Source of the DNA: Chara braunii
Lineage: Eukaryota > Streptophyta > Charophyceae > Charales > Characeae
Reading direction: 5' to 3'
Length of the DNA: 27,263 nucleotides
Assembly: GCA_003427395.1 (NCBI GenBank)
Contig: BFEA01000114.1
Location: forward strand, 2,197,802 to 2,225,064
Shown here: piece after piece, positions 18,927 through 27,263 of the stretch
Position numbering within the stretch: position 1 is the stretch's first letter
Layout: each line of letters begins with the position of its first letter
Notes under the pieces: generated by a model
Database searches by the model: none
What the model saw: only the letters and a program-made list of their open reading frames with translations
What the model was told of the DNA's origin: nothing
Translations under genes and position numbers: made by a program

Positions 18927-19660
18927 GGACGCATGTCATGTGCCGCTAGATTTCTACGAAGGGCAGTCTTAATCATGCGATTGGCATTTTCGGCCAACCC
19001 ATTCGACTGGGAAACTTGGGGTGCCGTGTGTCGAAGCGTAATGCCTCGGCGCGCTAGCAATTCCTCTACCTCACCTTTGAATTCGGACCCGTTGTCGGTT
19101 ATAATTTCTTCCGTATCTAGGTGGGTGTAGAGGAACCGATCGATGTACGTGGCTATCTCTGCGGCCTTACGGGTCTTGCAGGGGTAGACCTTGATGTATT
19201 TGGAAAAATGATCTATTAAAACTAAAAGGATGGAATATTCGCAACGGTTTGGAGCCAGGTGGCACGTCGATATTTGTCGTGTCCATACTGACTCGCTGAA
19301 AAGGGCGCTTACTTTCGTCGGCACTATCGTGTTAGGTCCCCGTATTGGGGCACGATCGGCGGCACAGACCAGACAGTTGGCGACTACGTATTTGACATCG
19401 TCCCGTATATTAGACTAGAACCATCGATTCTGATCTATAGTCGCCTCTGTGACACGTATCGCGAAGTGAGCGGCCTGCTCTTCGTGAGCAGATCGTGTCC
19501 AATCATATCTTTGGAATGGATGGGGAACCGTCAACCACAAACCCGATCCGTGGATTTTACGCTTTTCTAAGTGACCGTTGATCCATCGGTAATCCCGGGA
19601 TCTCTCGGTGGCCCGACGTCTGTCGTGCTTAGTGAGATGATCCAATGGTAAACCAGCCAA
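18767..19660 (-). pseudogene. Integrase: HHCC zinc-binding domain and catalytic core
   Basis: Integrase inserts the element's DNA into the host chromosome. The N-terminal part (19415-19660) has 'SAHEEQAAHFAIRVTEATI'. The partner C-x2-C ('NCLVCA') follows just after an in-frame TAG at 19415-19417. The core then shows 'LIDHFSKYIKVYPCKTRKAAEIA', 'EEIITDNGSEFKGEVEEL' with the second catalytic Asp, and 'QSNGLAENANRMIKTAL' with the catalytic Glu. The first catalytic Asp, expected before 'CHLAPN', is not present in this frame (ISTCHLAP), so it is mutated or lost by a small shift. The frame is lost near 18930. It shares its frame with the PHD finger upstream. Confidence 0.85.
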
Positions 19661-19717
19661 TTTTGCTAATATAATTTCATCCGTCCAGACCTCTGCTCGT
19701 CGGTATTTCTCGTCATA

Positions 19718-20104
19718 TTAAGGGTCGTCCGTTCGGGCAGCCTCGAATCGAACCTCGGTAGGGAGTTTGTCCGTTCTACACAGAGGGCACTTCCATTCCC
19801 TACTATTCGTTCGGTATCGAATGCATGCACCGTGTGCACGATTGACACACGTGGCACAGTTCACCCACTCAACGAATCCGGTCTCAAAAGGATGACAATC
19901 CACCCCATAGACCCGTGTAATACACATACAAAAATAGCAAAACTTATCGGGAAGGGTGGCGAAGAAGGCCGAGGAGGCGAGAGGGGCGGAATCAGCAGGG
20001 GAACAAGGGGCCGCAGAAACAGGTTGCGTAGCCATGATGAGAGGGGAGGAGAGAGAGACAGCAGGGCTGCAGAGAGGGTAGAGCAAGAACTCTGTGTCAC
20101 TCAC
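19718..20104 (-). pseudogene. PHD-type zinc finger between RNase H and integrase
   Basis: The frame (GTG at 20104; first ATG at residue 24) encodes a Ser/Ala/Pro-rich leader, then a C4HC3 finger: C56-x2-C59, C83-x2-C86, H91, C94, C106-x2-C109, with W104 two residues before the last Cys pair. That tryptophan and the CX4H/HX2C spacing are typical of PHD fingers, which read histone H3 tails. The finger lies at about 19778-19939. The C59-to-C83 gap is somewhat long for the family. The frame ends at TAA 19718 and continues in the same frame into integrase, so it was probably fused to integrase. It is in a different frame from RNase H, whose TAG is at 20152 and is followed by a TGA at the boundary. 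A PHD finger is not part of the usual gypsy pol order known to me. Confidence 0.72.
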
Positions 20105-20151
20105 TCCTTCGACATAATTTCTACTTGCCCGTACCGCGGTCCGTTCTCATC

Positions 20152-21555
20152 CTACGGCTCGTTCCACGGAACCACCTCCTCACTCTTGAGGACCTTCTCG
20201 GGTTGGTGCAGTCGTGTCAACCCGTCAACATTCCCGTGCCTCTTGTGCTTCCGATGACGGATGTCGAAGTCCATGCTCTGTAGCACTGTTGTCCATCTCC
20301 CGATCATGCCCAAGTAATCCTTAGATTTCTTCAGGGCTAATAATGGCTCATGATCGGTGACCAGCGTGAACTTCCGCCCATACAAATAGGCTCGAAAGTG
20401 ACTGATCCCCCACAAAGCCGCATAGCATTCTCCTATCAGGGTGGCGTAATTGCGTTTGCAGGTAGGCACCGACTTAGATGCGTATTCCACCACGCACTCG
20501 AGTCCGCCTGGTCCCACCTGGGCCAAGATCACTGAGATTGCCTCCGGCTGCCAGTCCGTGATGAGGACAAATGGCTTTTCAGGATCCGGTCTTATAAGGA
20601 CCGGAACCGAAATAAGGGTTGCCTTGAATTTCAAAAACGCTTGATCACACTCTGGCGTCCAAATCAACGACTGATCCTTTTTCAGCAGATTCGTGAGGGG
20701 ACCCGCAATAGCCGCGAAGCCCTTGATAAACCTTCGGTAGTACAAGGCCAGGCCCAGAAGGGCGCGAACTTGCGTGATAGTCGTGGGCATAGGCGCGTCT
20801 CTCACGACTGCCACCTTTTGCGGTTCCGGTCTGAGTCCCTGGTCGGTCACCACGTGTTCCAAGAAGGAAATGGTGGTGAGAAAAAACTGGCATTTCTCCA
20901 GCGCCACTTTGAAACCGACATCCCTCAATGCGTGCAGTGTCCATTCGATGTGCTGCACATGCCCCTCGTAGGAACTCGAATACACCAGAATATCATCCAT
21001 GTACACAATTACGCAATAGTTGATGATGCTCTGCCTTAGACGTGTCTTCCGCACAAAGTTCTGGAAAGCCATATTCATGGCTCGCTGAAAGGTTGCAGGA
21101 GCATTGCAGATGCTCATTGGACATCGAACCCATTGCCAAGTACCTTCGAACAGCACAAACGCCGTTTTCGGACGATCCTCCTCTCAAACAAGAAGATTAT
21201 GAGACCCATGTCGAACATCAAACTTACTGAAAAATCGGACACTCCCAATCGCATCCAACAGTTCATTAATTCGGGGAAGGGGGTACACATCTTTGATCGT
21301 GATATCGTTCAACTTTCGATAATCGATACATATGCGAATCCCTCCGGCCTTTTTGGGCACGATTACCACAGAGAACGACCAGGTTCCTATAGCGGGCTCG
21401 ATCCATCCATTAGCTTCGAATTCCTTAATTCGTTGAAACGCGGCCGCCCGTTGGGTTGGTGAGTACCGATAAGGAACGCAACTAATGGGTGGATGATCCC
21501 CCGTAAGGATGGCATGCTCAATCACGTTAGACAACCCAATATCGTTATCGCTCAC
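20152..21555 (-). pseudogene. Reverse transcriptase and RNase H (Ty3/gypsy pol)
   Basis: One frame, broken once by TGA at 21184-21186. The first part has 'FEANGWIEPAIGTWSFSVVIVPKKAGG' and 'CIDYRKLNDITIKDVYPLPRI', the fingers and palm of a gypsy RT. After the stop come 'NAPATFQRAMN' and the catalytic 'YMDDILVYS' (about 21003-20992). The RNase H follows with catalytic D201, E243, D268 and D311 counted from the second segment ('LITDWQPEA', 'IGECYAALWG', 'LVTDHEPL', 'GNVDGLTRL'). The enzyme copies the element RNA into DNA and removes the RNA strand. It ends at TAG 20152. Apart from the stop this is the best preserved gene of the element. Confidence 0.92.
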
Positions 21556-22235
21556 ACTTAATACCTATACGTACCCATTTAAGACGTTAATCAGTGATTT
21601 CCGAAATTCCAGAGGGACGTGATCGGGCAGAGTGACAGTCGGTCGATCAGGTATCTCAAGGGGCATATCGATCCAATCAGCAGGTCAATTCCGTCGATCA
21701 TGGACGCTAGAGAAAATAGAACTGCTAGTGCGGACAAAAAATACAGTCGCGATCATCTGGGATTCAATGGGGCTAATCATCTCGGTCTCTTTAACTTTGG
21801 CGTCGGTTTCCGAATCAGTCGTGGTTTCCTCCACGGTTAGTCCTGTTAAATCCGTCATTTCCTACATCAGATCGGGCACATCGTTGACGGGTGCTTCGAC
21901 TTCTTGTTTTATCACGGCGATGGTCACTCCTGTCATAAGCAGCGACCTTGGAGGGGAAACAAAAATATCCCAGTATTGTTTCGCCTGTTGATAGCGTGCT
22001 CGAAGGGAAAGTGTTCCTTCGTACAAAGTGCGAGAGGGTTCCAAATCGTCGGTACGTCAGATATTTGCAAGATGGGTTCTCCGAAAAGGGTCGAGGGGCT
22101 GACCTGGGTTTCCATAGGCGAGAGCGCGCTGTCTCTCAGACTCAAGTGGAAAGTTCGGGTCATTGGGGACCATCCAAAATTCCTCTCGAGTTTCGTGCTC
22201 GAAAAGTTCGACCAAATATTTTCATTCACTCTCAC
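21556..22235 (-). pseudogene. Protease-RT linker, frameshifted
   Basis: On the - strand two overlapping frames are open here. One has 'QISDVPTIWNPLAL' (22235-21933). The other has 'GTLSLRARYQQAKQYWDIF' and 'MTGVTIAVIKQEVEAP' (22044-21862) and leads in frame, through stops at 21862, about 21684 and about 21565, into RT. A shift near 21990-22060 therefore joins them. No domain is recognised. It is most likely the connector found between protease and RT. Confidence 0.5.
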
Positions 22236-22729
22236 TAGGCATCTCCTCTTCGCACTCCTGTTCTTCGAATCCGCTACTATTATCCGGGGATGAAAATCCC
22301 TCGTGATTAGGACCTTGAATCATCCCTATCCGAGCAGAATTAAGATTCCTTTTTACAGTTCGGGTTGAAATTCGGAACGGAACTGTCTGAGGCTTCCCTC
22401 CTGTTTGCATAAACACCAATTGCTTAGAATTGAAATGCATGCAGACACCTACCGCCATTGCCCAAGGCAATCCCAACAACACCGTCCAAGGCGTTAACGA
22501 GGACGTTTACTCGTCCAACCTTCACGACCATATTCTCAATGATTCCTACGATATTCATTGCTTCCTCGTCAACAGAGACGTAATGGTCCTTGCCGGATTG
22601 AGGGAGAATCGAGTTGAGTCGCCCCGTCCTTTTCACCGTATCTAATGATATAGCGACCGTAGAGGAGCCGGTATCAATGAGGGCATTAAAAGGTTTGCCC
22701 CATACTTCATAATCACATTCCGTACTTTT
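22222..22729 (-). pseudogene. Retroviral-type aspartic protease (Ty3/gypsy pol)
   Basis: The - strand reads 'GKPFNALIDTGSSTVAISLDTV', with the active-site DTGSS at 22675-22661. The flanking strand pattern continues to 'GRVNVLVNALDGVVGIALG', the second half of the fold. The frame is lost near 22470. The adjacent frame continues 'CMHFNSKQLVFMQTGGKPQTVPFRIS' and ends in an acidic stretch at 22222. The protease would cut Gag-Pol into working proteins. A TGA at 22730 separates it from the gag-side segment in the same frame. Confidence 0.8.
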
Positions 22730-23260
22730 TCATAACACTGGTCGAGCTCGCACGAAATGATCTTTCTCGGCTAAAGAAATCTTAGCTACTCGCGCTTCTT
22801 CGGGTTCACCAACTTCGGGTTCCGGCGGTGCAACGCCCTCCGCTCCTTCCTTCTTCTTTTTCAACATTCGTTGTATGCGCTGGTACGTAAAGCATTTTTG
22901 ATTCTTCTGACATTGTTGCAGCAATTTGTCATTTGCTGCTTCGGATATGGTGAGCAAATGTCCCACTGGGACCGGAACGCGAATGTTCAGTTGCTTAAGC
23001 GTTCGTAGTACTTCAATTTATCCCGTCCGAAACTGTGGTCCGGGGTTAGATTCGCGTTCGACCCATTCAAGATCGTCCTTGGCTGGTCGGATGACTCCGA
23101 TCATGCCGGCGAGATGAAGGTATTCGAGCGGATCAACCACGTCAGCAGCTTCGGAAGAAGAAGTTCCTAAGGTCGATGCAACTGTCATTGAAGGGGAAGG
23201 TCGCTCAGAGGCGTATGCAATGCTCTCCTCGTTTCGGGCCGTATCCATTAGTGCGGCCAC
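22730..23260 (-). pseudogene. Gag C-terminal or Gag-Pol linker segment
   Basis: The frame is the same as the protease, broken by TAA at 23018. It contains 'VAALMDTARNEESIAYASERP', a Ser-rich stretch, 'DPLEYLHLAGMIGVIRPAKDDLEWV', then 'VLRTLKQLNIRVPVPVGHLLTISEAANDKLLQQCQKNQKCFTYQ' split here as a helix-rich region, and a Glu/Pro-rich tail. No named domain. Its place before protease and its frame continuity support a Gag-Pol linker. Sequence upstream of 23260 cannot be assigned to it with confidence. Confidence 0.5.
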
Positions 23261-23746
23261 CCGTCCGTGTGTGTTTTATTTTTTTGTTCGTAAAGTGGTG
23301 TGCGCGTGGAGAGTGGGATGCGTCCTAGCCGACCGACGACGGGTCGCGCTTGGGATCTCAACCCCCCAGGTTGACGGTTCGCGTGCGGGTCTGATAGGGG
23401 CGTATTACCGCGGGTACCCCCTATGCTACAGCGAACGAGAAACGCCCTCGGCTGGTCCACCTCTGCGATTGCACCTGATGAGCTTCGTACTGTGGACTGG
23501 TAGCTCGACGGGGATACGCCCACCGAAGGTAGGTGACAGTTCCCGTAAGGTGGAGGTAAGTCGTGCCTCGCGTAGGCCCTATCCTGTCGTAGGGGTTCGC
23601 GAGAGGTATGGCTGGCGCACTCGGCTGGAGCGGCTTGCGGAAGCTCCATGTATGTTCACGACGAAGGATTTAAACGAACTCGTGCGTGACGCGGCCGGGA
23701 AGGCCCCGCGCTGCCTCGTGTGGTGCCGGACCGATGCGCTCGACAT
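23261..23746. other. Junction segment of uncertain origin next to the 3' LTR portion
   Basis: This G+C-rich stretch is open in two frames: + strand 23220-23936, running into the LTR portion, and - strand 23649-23248, which is Pro/Arg-rich. Neither has a recognisable domain. Its right edge, GCGCTCGACA before the LTR portion, is an inverted match to the left edge of the 6.65-kb insert (TGTCGGCGC). It may thus be the other end of that insert, on the + strand. Alternatively it is gag sequence. A CGAGAGG with following GCGCACTCGGCTGG near 23599-23630 faintly resembles the LSU rRNA sarcin-ricin area. I do not rely on this. Confidence 0.4.
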
Positions 23747-24506
23747 CGGGTTTTGTCAAATCTGGTCTGCTGAAACTGAGTCGCGGGTTGATCTCCCGAA
23801 ACTTCAACTTGATTATTGCATGGTTGTATATGCTTCTCCCGGGTCGAAGGGAAGGAAAATATTAGTTAGTCCTTTTTCCGATTATGTTTTTTTTTTTTAT
23901 GACGTCTCAAGCTTTTTGCAAACTCATTTTGATTGATTGATATGCGGAATAACGACCGTATCCCGATCGGGCACCAGCCTCCTGTATCTCCCTCACCAAT
24001 GCGCCCTTTCTCTTACAACGAGGAAAGGACACGTGTTTGCGAGTGGGACGTACGAGAAGTTGTTGCACGGATCGGCGGACAATATTACTTCCCTCCCGAA
24101 AATCGTTGTTCTGGATTCGTGGACGCAAGGATCGGAGACCCTCCACGTCGGACTCGGAACTGACCAACGAGCGACGTCGGGACTTGATACGGAAACGGGA
24201 CACGCGGAGTGTACCGAATCCCTTTCGCTTTAAACGAAGGTCCATAGCGCGGTGGGAAGTTCGACAATATTTTTTGGATTGAATTTGGATTTTTCTCTTT
24301 TCGCGCCCGTTGCCCGCGCGCGCGTTCTACGACGCACGAAAGCAACCGACTTACTTCATCGGGCCAACACGGGGGATTTCAGTTCTGTCTGTGTCCCCAC
24401 ACTCAATTTTCCAAAAATCCTTGGCACACCCCATCTTGTTGTTTTTCTGGGCCTTCTTTCCGCACCTTTAGCACTTCGAACGGAAGACAGCACAGGGCGT
24501 GAGGTT
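23747..24506 (+). mobile_element. Second LTR copy, 3' third
   Basis: It matches 6152-7095 of the 5' LTR in the same orientation, beginning TCGGGTTTTGTCAAATC and ending GCGTGAGGTT. About 195 bp are missing after GATTCGTGGACGC near 24129, relative to 6533-6730. It complements the inverted 5' portion at 14988-16744. Together they make one LTR, overlapping by only TCG at the split. After it comes an 11-bp stretch and then the truncated MITE copy, with no target duplication matching the left flank of the element. Confidence 0.85.
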
Positions 24507-24517
24507 GCGCATCACAA

Positions 24518-24764
24518 GTAGGCCTGATTCAGCCAAGTGGAAACGACATGATTTCCACTTTTGGTTTGGCCGTTAAACTACCAGTACTTCCTAAAGTCGC
24601 GCCCGTTAACACGCCACAATTTTACGAAACGTACGGGCCACCACAGGAGCACCCAAATTCATCCAACTAGAAACGTTTCTACTCTATTTTTTTTCCGCGG
24701 CCGATAGCTGTGCCAAGTACTGGTCGTTTAACGCGGAGCACTTTCAGGAGGTACTGGTGGTTTA
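24518..24764. mobile_element. MITE, copy 2 (5'-truncated, 247 bp)
   Basis: From GTAGGCC(T/C)GATTCAGCC onward it matches 4313-4549 with few differences, through CGGCCGATAGCTGTGCC to the right terminal repeat ending GGTACTGGTGGTTTA. The left 84 bp, including the left terminal repeat, are absent. Confidence 0.88.
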
Positions 24765-25139
24765 AGCCCAACCAATTCAATTACCTGTCCAATCTGGACA
24801 GGACGGCCTTTCACGCCTTTTTTACTGTCATTATAGTATTACGGGGAACCCGTAGCAGCCACATCCGTGCTTGAGCCTCCATCCGTGCTCAAGCCTCCAA
24901 CGATGGAACATCCAGGAGCTGCACCCACCAACAGGTGTGCTACCTGCTACAGCAGGTGGGCGATACCGGCCAGGGGTCAGCCGGTAGCACCAGGACCGAG
25001 CTTCTTCGATGGGTCAGTCATTGTGCCTCCCCTCCGGTCCCCTCCGCTGTTGAGCATCAGCAGTCCCTACTCAATGCCACTCGGGGGAACCAACGGCATA
25101 TGGGTTTCACTCCACTCCACTAGACTCGTGAAAAAAAAA
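24765..25139. other. Non-coding interval
   Basis: No gene supported. It contains small direct repeats (GTGCTTGAGCCTCCA / GTGCTCAAGCCTCCA at about 24868-24898) and hairpins such as ACCTGCTACAGCAGGT near 24942-24957. It ends in an A run (25131-25139). Confidence 0.4.
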
Positions 25140-25232
25140 TTGTGAGTGCTTCTAGAGCTGTCAAATGTCTAGAACTCTTGAAAGAAGCAGCATCGCCCCA
25201 CTTACTCCAGACTCAAGAACTATAGAAGCACT

Positions 25233-25415
25233 CTAGAATTTCTCAGCGCTACATGACAGCCCTTTTACAGCGCTAGATGACAGCGCCAGCTCATTCTGAT
25301 GGTCGGGGCAGGAGGACACTAGAAAACCTGAGCTTTGCAGGAGGCTGTGAACTCTATACAAATCTGAGCTTTGCAGGAGGACACTAGAAAAACTGCGCTA
25401 GATGTGCAGCGCTAG
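25233..25415. repeat. Nested short direct repeats
   Basis: GCAGGAGGACACTAGAAAA occurs at 25308 and 25373. CTGAGCTTTGCAGGAGG occurs at 25328 and 25364. CAGCGCTA(G/C)ATG occurs at about 25233, 25268 and 25408. The pattern suggests stepwise local duplication. No function is evident. Confidence 0.75.
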
Positions 25416-25587
25416 ATGTGAGTGCCCTTCGAGAGCGCTTTCTGACAGCTCTCAAAGGGCGTTGTCACGAGTTCCAGTCTAGAGTAAGCGGAGCGAGGCG
25501 TTACTCTCCAAACTTCGGGAGTCCAGAGTAGCGGAGCGAGGCCCTATCTCTATGTGGCGGGCGCCAAGCTTGCCCAGGAAAGTACAT

Positions 25588-25659
25588 GAGGCCAATGGGC
25601 GTTGAACCCAAGACCTCCCGAATGCCACTTACGTGCCTTACCCAATGAGCTAGGCCGCT
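25588..25659 (-). other. tRNA-like sequence with Pol III A and B boxes (SINE head or tRNA relic)
   Basis: On the - strand, TAGCTCATTGGGTAAGG fits an A box and GGGTTCAACGCC fits a B box, about 30 bp apart, in a 72-nt tRNA-sized span. A T-arm forms (TGGG TTCAACG CCCA). The D-arm is partial and the anticodon and acceptor stems pair poorly, so this is not a functional tRNA. It could be the 5' head of a SINE running toward lower coordinates, but no clear A-rich tail was found for it. Confidence 0.6.
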
Positions 25660-25762
25660 GGATGTGAAAGGAAACTTGAATCTGGACAGGACAGCAACGC
25701 TGTGTGACCACGCGAGGCACCATAACGGCAATTGGCAGAAAGTCCGGCTCTTGTCATTCTGA

Positions 25763-25786
25763 TTTTTTTTTTTTTTTTTTTTTTTT
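25763..25786. repeat. Poly-T tract (24 bp)
   Basis: An uninterrupted T run. It is possibly the reverse of a retroposon A-tail, but no matching body is identified on the - strand to its right. Confidence 0.9.
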
Positions 25787-25824
25787 AAGAGTCTTTTCTA
25801 ATCTAATTTGCTGCGGCTCTGTGA

Positions 25825-26151
25825 CGGGTTGGGGTGGCATTTCAGCAAAATCGGGATAGCTGGACCCGGGGCAAGCTCCCACTAGCAAAGAGGATAGGAT
25901 TGAAGACCTGAATCTGGACGTGTTTGTGGAAAGGTGCGGAATGTCGAGATTGAACTGCTGTTCTGCATGTCTGCTTAAAACACGACCAGATTCAGGATAT
26001 TTATCGAATCCCCTTTGTTAGTGGGACCTGGCTCCCGGTTTCCAGCAGGTGCAGCTCCCCACTAATAGAACGGAGCCATCGGACTTTTGGAAAAAAAAGG
26101 AAAAAAATAATAATAAAAAAAAAAATCGCAGATTTTGCTGCTATGCCACCG
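25825..26151. mobile_element. Fold-back MITE, hAT-like (about 327 bp)
   Basis: GGTGGCATTTCAGCAAAATC (25833) and GATTTTGCTGCTATGCCACC (26131) are inverted repeats matching at 18 of 20. Inner arms also pair: TCCCACTAGCAAAG (25877) with the complement of CTTTGTTAGTGGGA (26012), and CCTGAATCTGG (25907) with CCAGATTCAGG (25986), so most of the element can fold on itself. CTCTGTGA (25817-25824) and CTGTGTGA (26152-26159) flank it as an 8-bp target duplication with one change, the size hAT transposases make. No coding capacity. Confidence 0.7.
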
Positions 26152-26680
26152 CTGTGTGAGGGCATACTCAGACTAGGACTTTTTTACTTATTTTGCGACA
26201 GAATTGGCACAGCATTGCGGCCACATGCATCCACGTGCGTCCGTATATACGGTCAGATCCATTTATGATCGTGCTAGTGTGAGTACGCCCGAGTCCGCCC
26301 AACGAAGGAAAAAAAAAAAAAAAAAAGAAGGGCCTGAAGGCACGCAAACGATTGAGAGGCAACAAAAGCCAAAAGTGTCCACAACTCGAGGAGTACCAAC
26401 GGCCATAATAATAATAATATAATAATAATATGAAATTTCGATTCGATCGCCACACGCGAACGGCATGCGCACGGCACCGGAGGAAAATTCAAATTTGTAC
26501 TGATGCGTCACCTCCAGGTGCATTTATTTATGCGCCGAGAAGAGAAGGAGAACACTCCAAACGCATTTGGGGCGCTAAGTCGTCCAGATACATACAGACC
26601 AACCCAAATCAGTTATTGAAAAAAAAAGAAAAAAGGGAAGCTGTATTCTTCTCTCATCTATCTCATCTTCTGCCATGTGA
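26152..26680. other. Non-coding interval with simple repeats
   Basis: It contains an A18 run (26309-26326) and a TAA-type microsatellite (about 26405-26431). No gene or RNA feature is supported. Confidence 0.5.
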
Positions 26681-26735
26681 GGTTGGGGGGGGAAGGGGGA
26701 GGGGGGGGGGGAAGGGGGCCGGAAGGGGGGGTGTT
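26681..26735. repeat. G-rich low-complexity tract
   Basis: Several runs of 5-11 G separated by AA or CC follow one another on the + strand, enough to form G-quadruplex structures. Confidence 0.8.
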
Positions 26736-26854
26736 GGAGAAGGTGTAGTGACTGGCGATTGCTCGGCGTTACCGTAGTAGCATCGCTGATTTCCCCCATC
26801 GGCAAGGCTTGCCTACCCCTCATCGGCGTGATGAGGGTACACAGCCATGCTCTC

Positions 26855-27071
26855 GCACCACTGCCGTGGTGCCAAAAAAATTGAAAGTCTCGGTCCCAGA
26901 TACATTGACAAGGTTAAAGGGGGGGGAGCGAGGCCCTACAAGGCAAAACCAAAGCCGCACAAAGCCGCACAAAAAAAAAAGGCACCACTGCCGTAAAGTC
27001 TCGGTGTAGAGTCTGAAGGGACCTTCAAGGCAAAACCAAAGCCGCACAAAAAAAAAAAAAAAAAAAAAAAA
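26855..27071 (+). repeat. Two related A-tailed retroposon-like ends in tandem
   Basis: CACCACTGCCGT, AAGTCTCGGT and GGCAAAACCAAAGCCGCAC occur in the same order twice (26857-26960 and 26983-27047). Each block is followed by an A run (A10 at 26971-26980, A24 at 27048-27071). A 7-bp hairpin GCACCAC/GTGGTGC begins the first block. The order body-A tail-body-A tail suggests retroposon insertion or duplication. GGAGCGAGGCCCTA within it also occurs at 25533, hinting at a shared family. Confidence 0.55.
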
Positions 27072-27263
27072 GGGAGAAAAAAAGGGACAGCCCTGAGACA
27101 TTACATTGCCTGAATAATACCCCTTACGCCTGTCCATACAGATCCAGAGTTAGATTCCCACAATTATCGTACAATTTACAATCAAGCTAAGGGCTATCTC
27201 TTCCCCCTTCCCAAAGAAAATAAAAGAACTTAACCTCGCGCGACGCCTCACGAGACGCCACCC
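27072..27263. other. Unassigned end of window
   Basis: No coding frame, RNA gene or repeat is recognised in this stretch. Confidence 0.4.

Noticed and set aside
23220-23936. 238-codon + strand frame
   Set aside because: It runs across the junction into the LTR portion, so at least its last 190 bp are non-coding LTR. No domain is recognisable.
25588-25659. Functional tRNA-Ala (GGC) gene
   Set aside because: Loop and boxes fit, but the anticodon and acceptor stems have too many mismatches.
26855-26879. Hairpin followed by an A run as a bacterial-type terminator
   Set aside because: The run is A, not T, on the strand where no gene precedes it, and the sequence is eukaryotic.

Overview
The window reads as a transposon-dense stretch of a nuclear genome from a plant or streptophyte alga. 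No intact host gene is visible. The style of the pol proteins (acidic and serine-rich tails, and an 'NDDPTRDPEPPKPEDG' type segment) reminds me of charophyte algae such as Chara. That is recollection, not a search result. Nearly every coding stretch is broken by stops and frameshifts.

Layout. (1) 1-240: a 111-bp tandem repeat. (2) 484-3308: a decayed BED-finger hAT transposase with an acidic, AT-hook tail, followed by a GA microsatellite and two clusters of short repeated motifs (3.56-3.70 and 4.02-4.13 kb). (3) 4229-4549: a complete 321-bp MITE. A second, 5'-truncated copy lies at 24518-24764. (4) 4550-24506: a rearranged Ty3/gypsy retrotransposon. On the + strand it has a 2.55-kb LTR, a primer-binding site matching initiator tRNA-Met, and gag with a CCHC knuckle. 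On the - strand, in order, it has gag C-terminus, protease, reverse transcriptase/RNase H, a PHD-type zinc finger, integrase, an acidic tail and the 5' two thirds of an LTR (16744-14988). The remaining 3' third of that LTR is at 23747-24506 on the + strand. A single inversion, running from about 8330 to a point between 23.26 and 23.75 kb, would put all of these parts back in one order and orientation.

(5) 8335-14987: a 6.65-kb insert that begins exactly where the second LTR is split. It does not look coding. It carries patches on the - strand that match eukaryotic LSU (28S-type) rRNA at 13.80-14.35 kb, with weaker ones to 14.91 kb. It also carries two arrays of hairpins whose loops are conserved while their stems change in a complementary way (9.55-10.12 and 10.38-11.28 kb). 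(6) 24765-27263: small non-coding repeats. These include nested direct repeats, a tRNA-like Pol III promoter on the - strand, a 327-bp fold-back MITE with an 8-bp target duplication, and an A-tailed retroposon-like end.

The points most worth following up are the covarying hairpin arrays, the PHD finger between RNase H and integrase, the rRNA-like insert in an LTR, and the inversion that explains the strand switch. Protein and rRNA identities rest on motif recognition by eye. No alignments or database searches were run.
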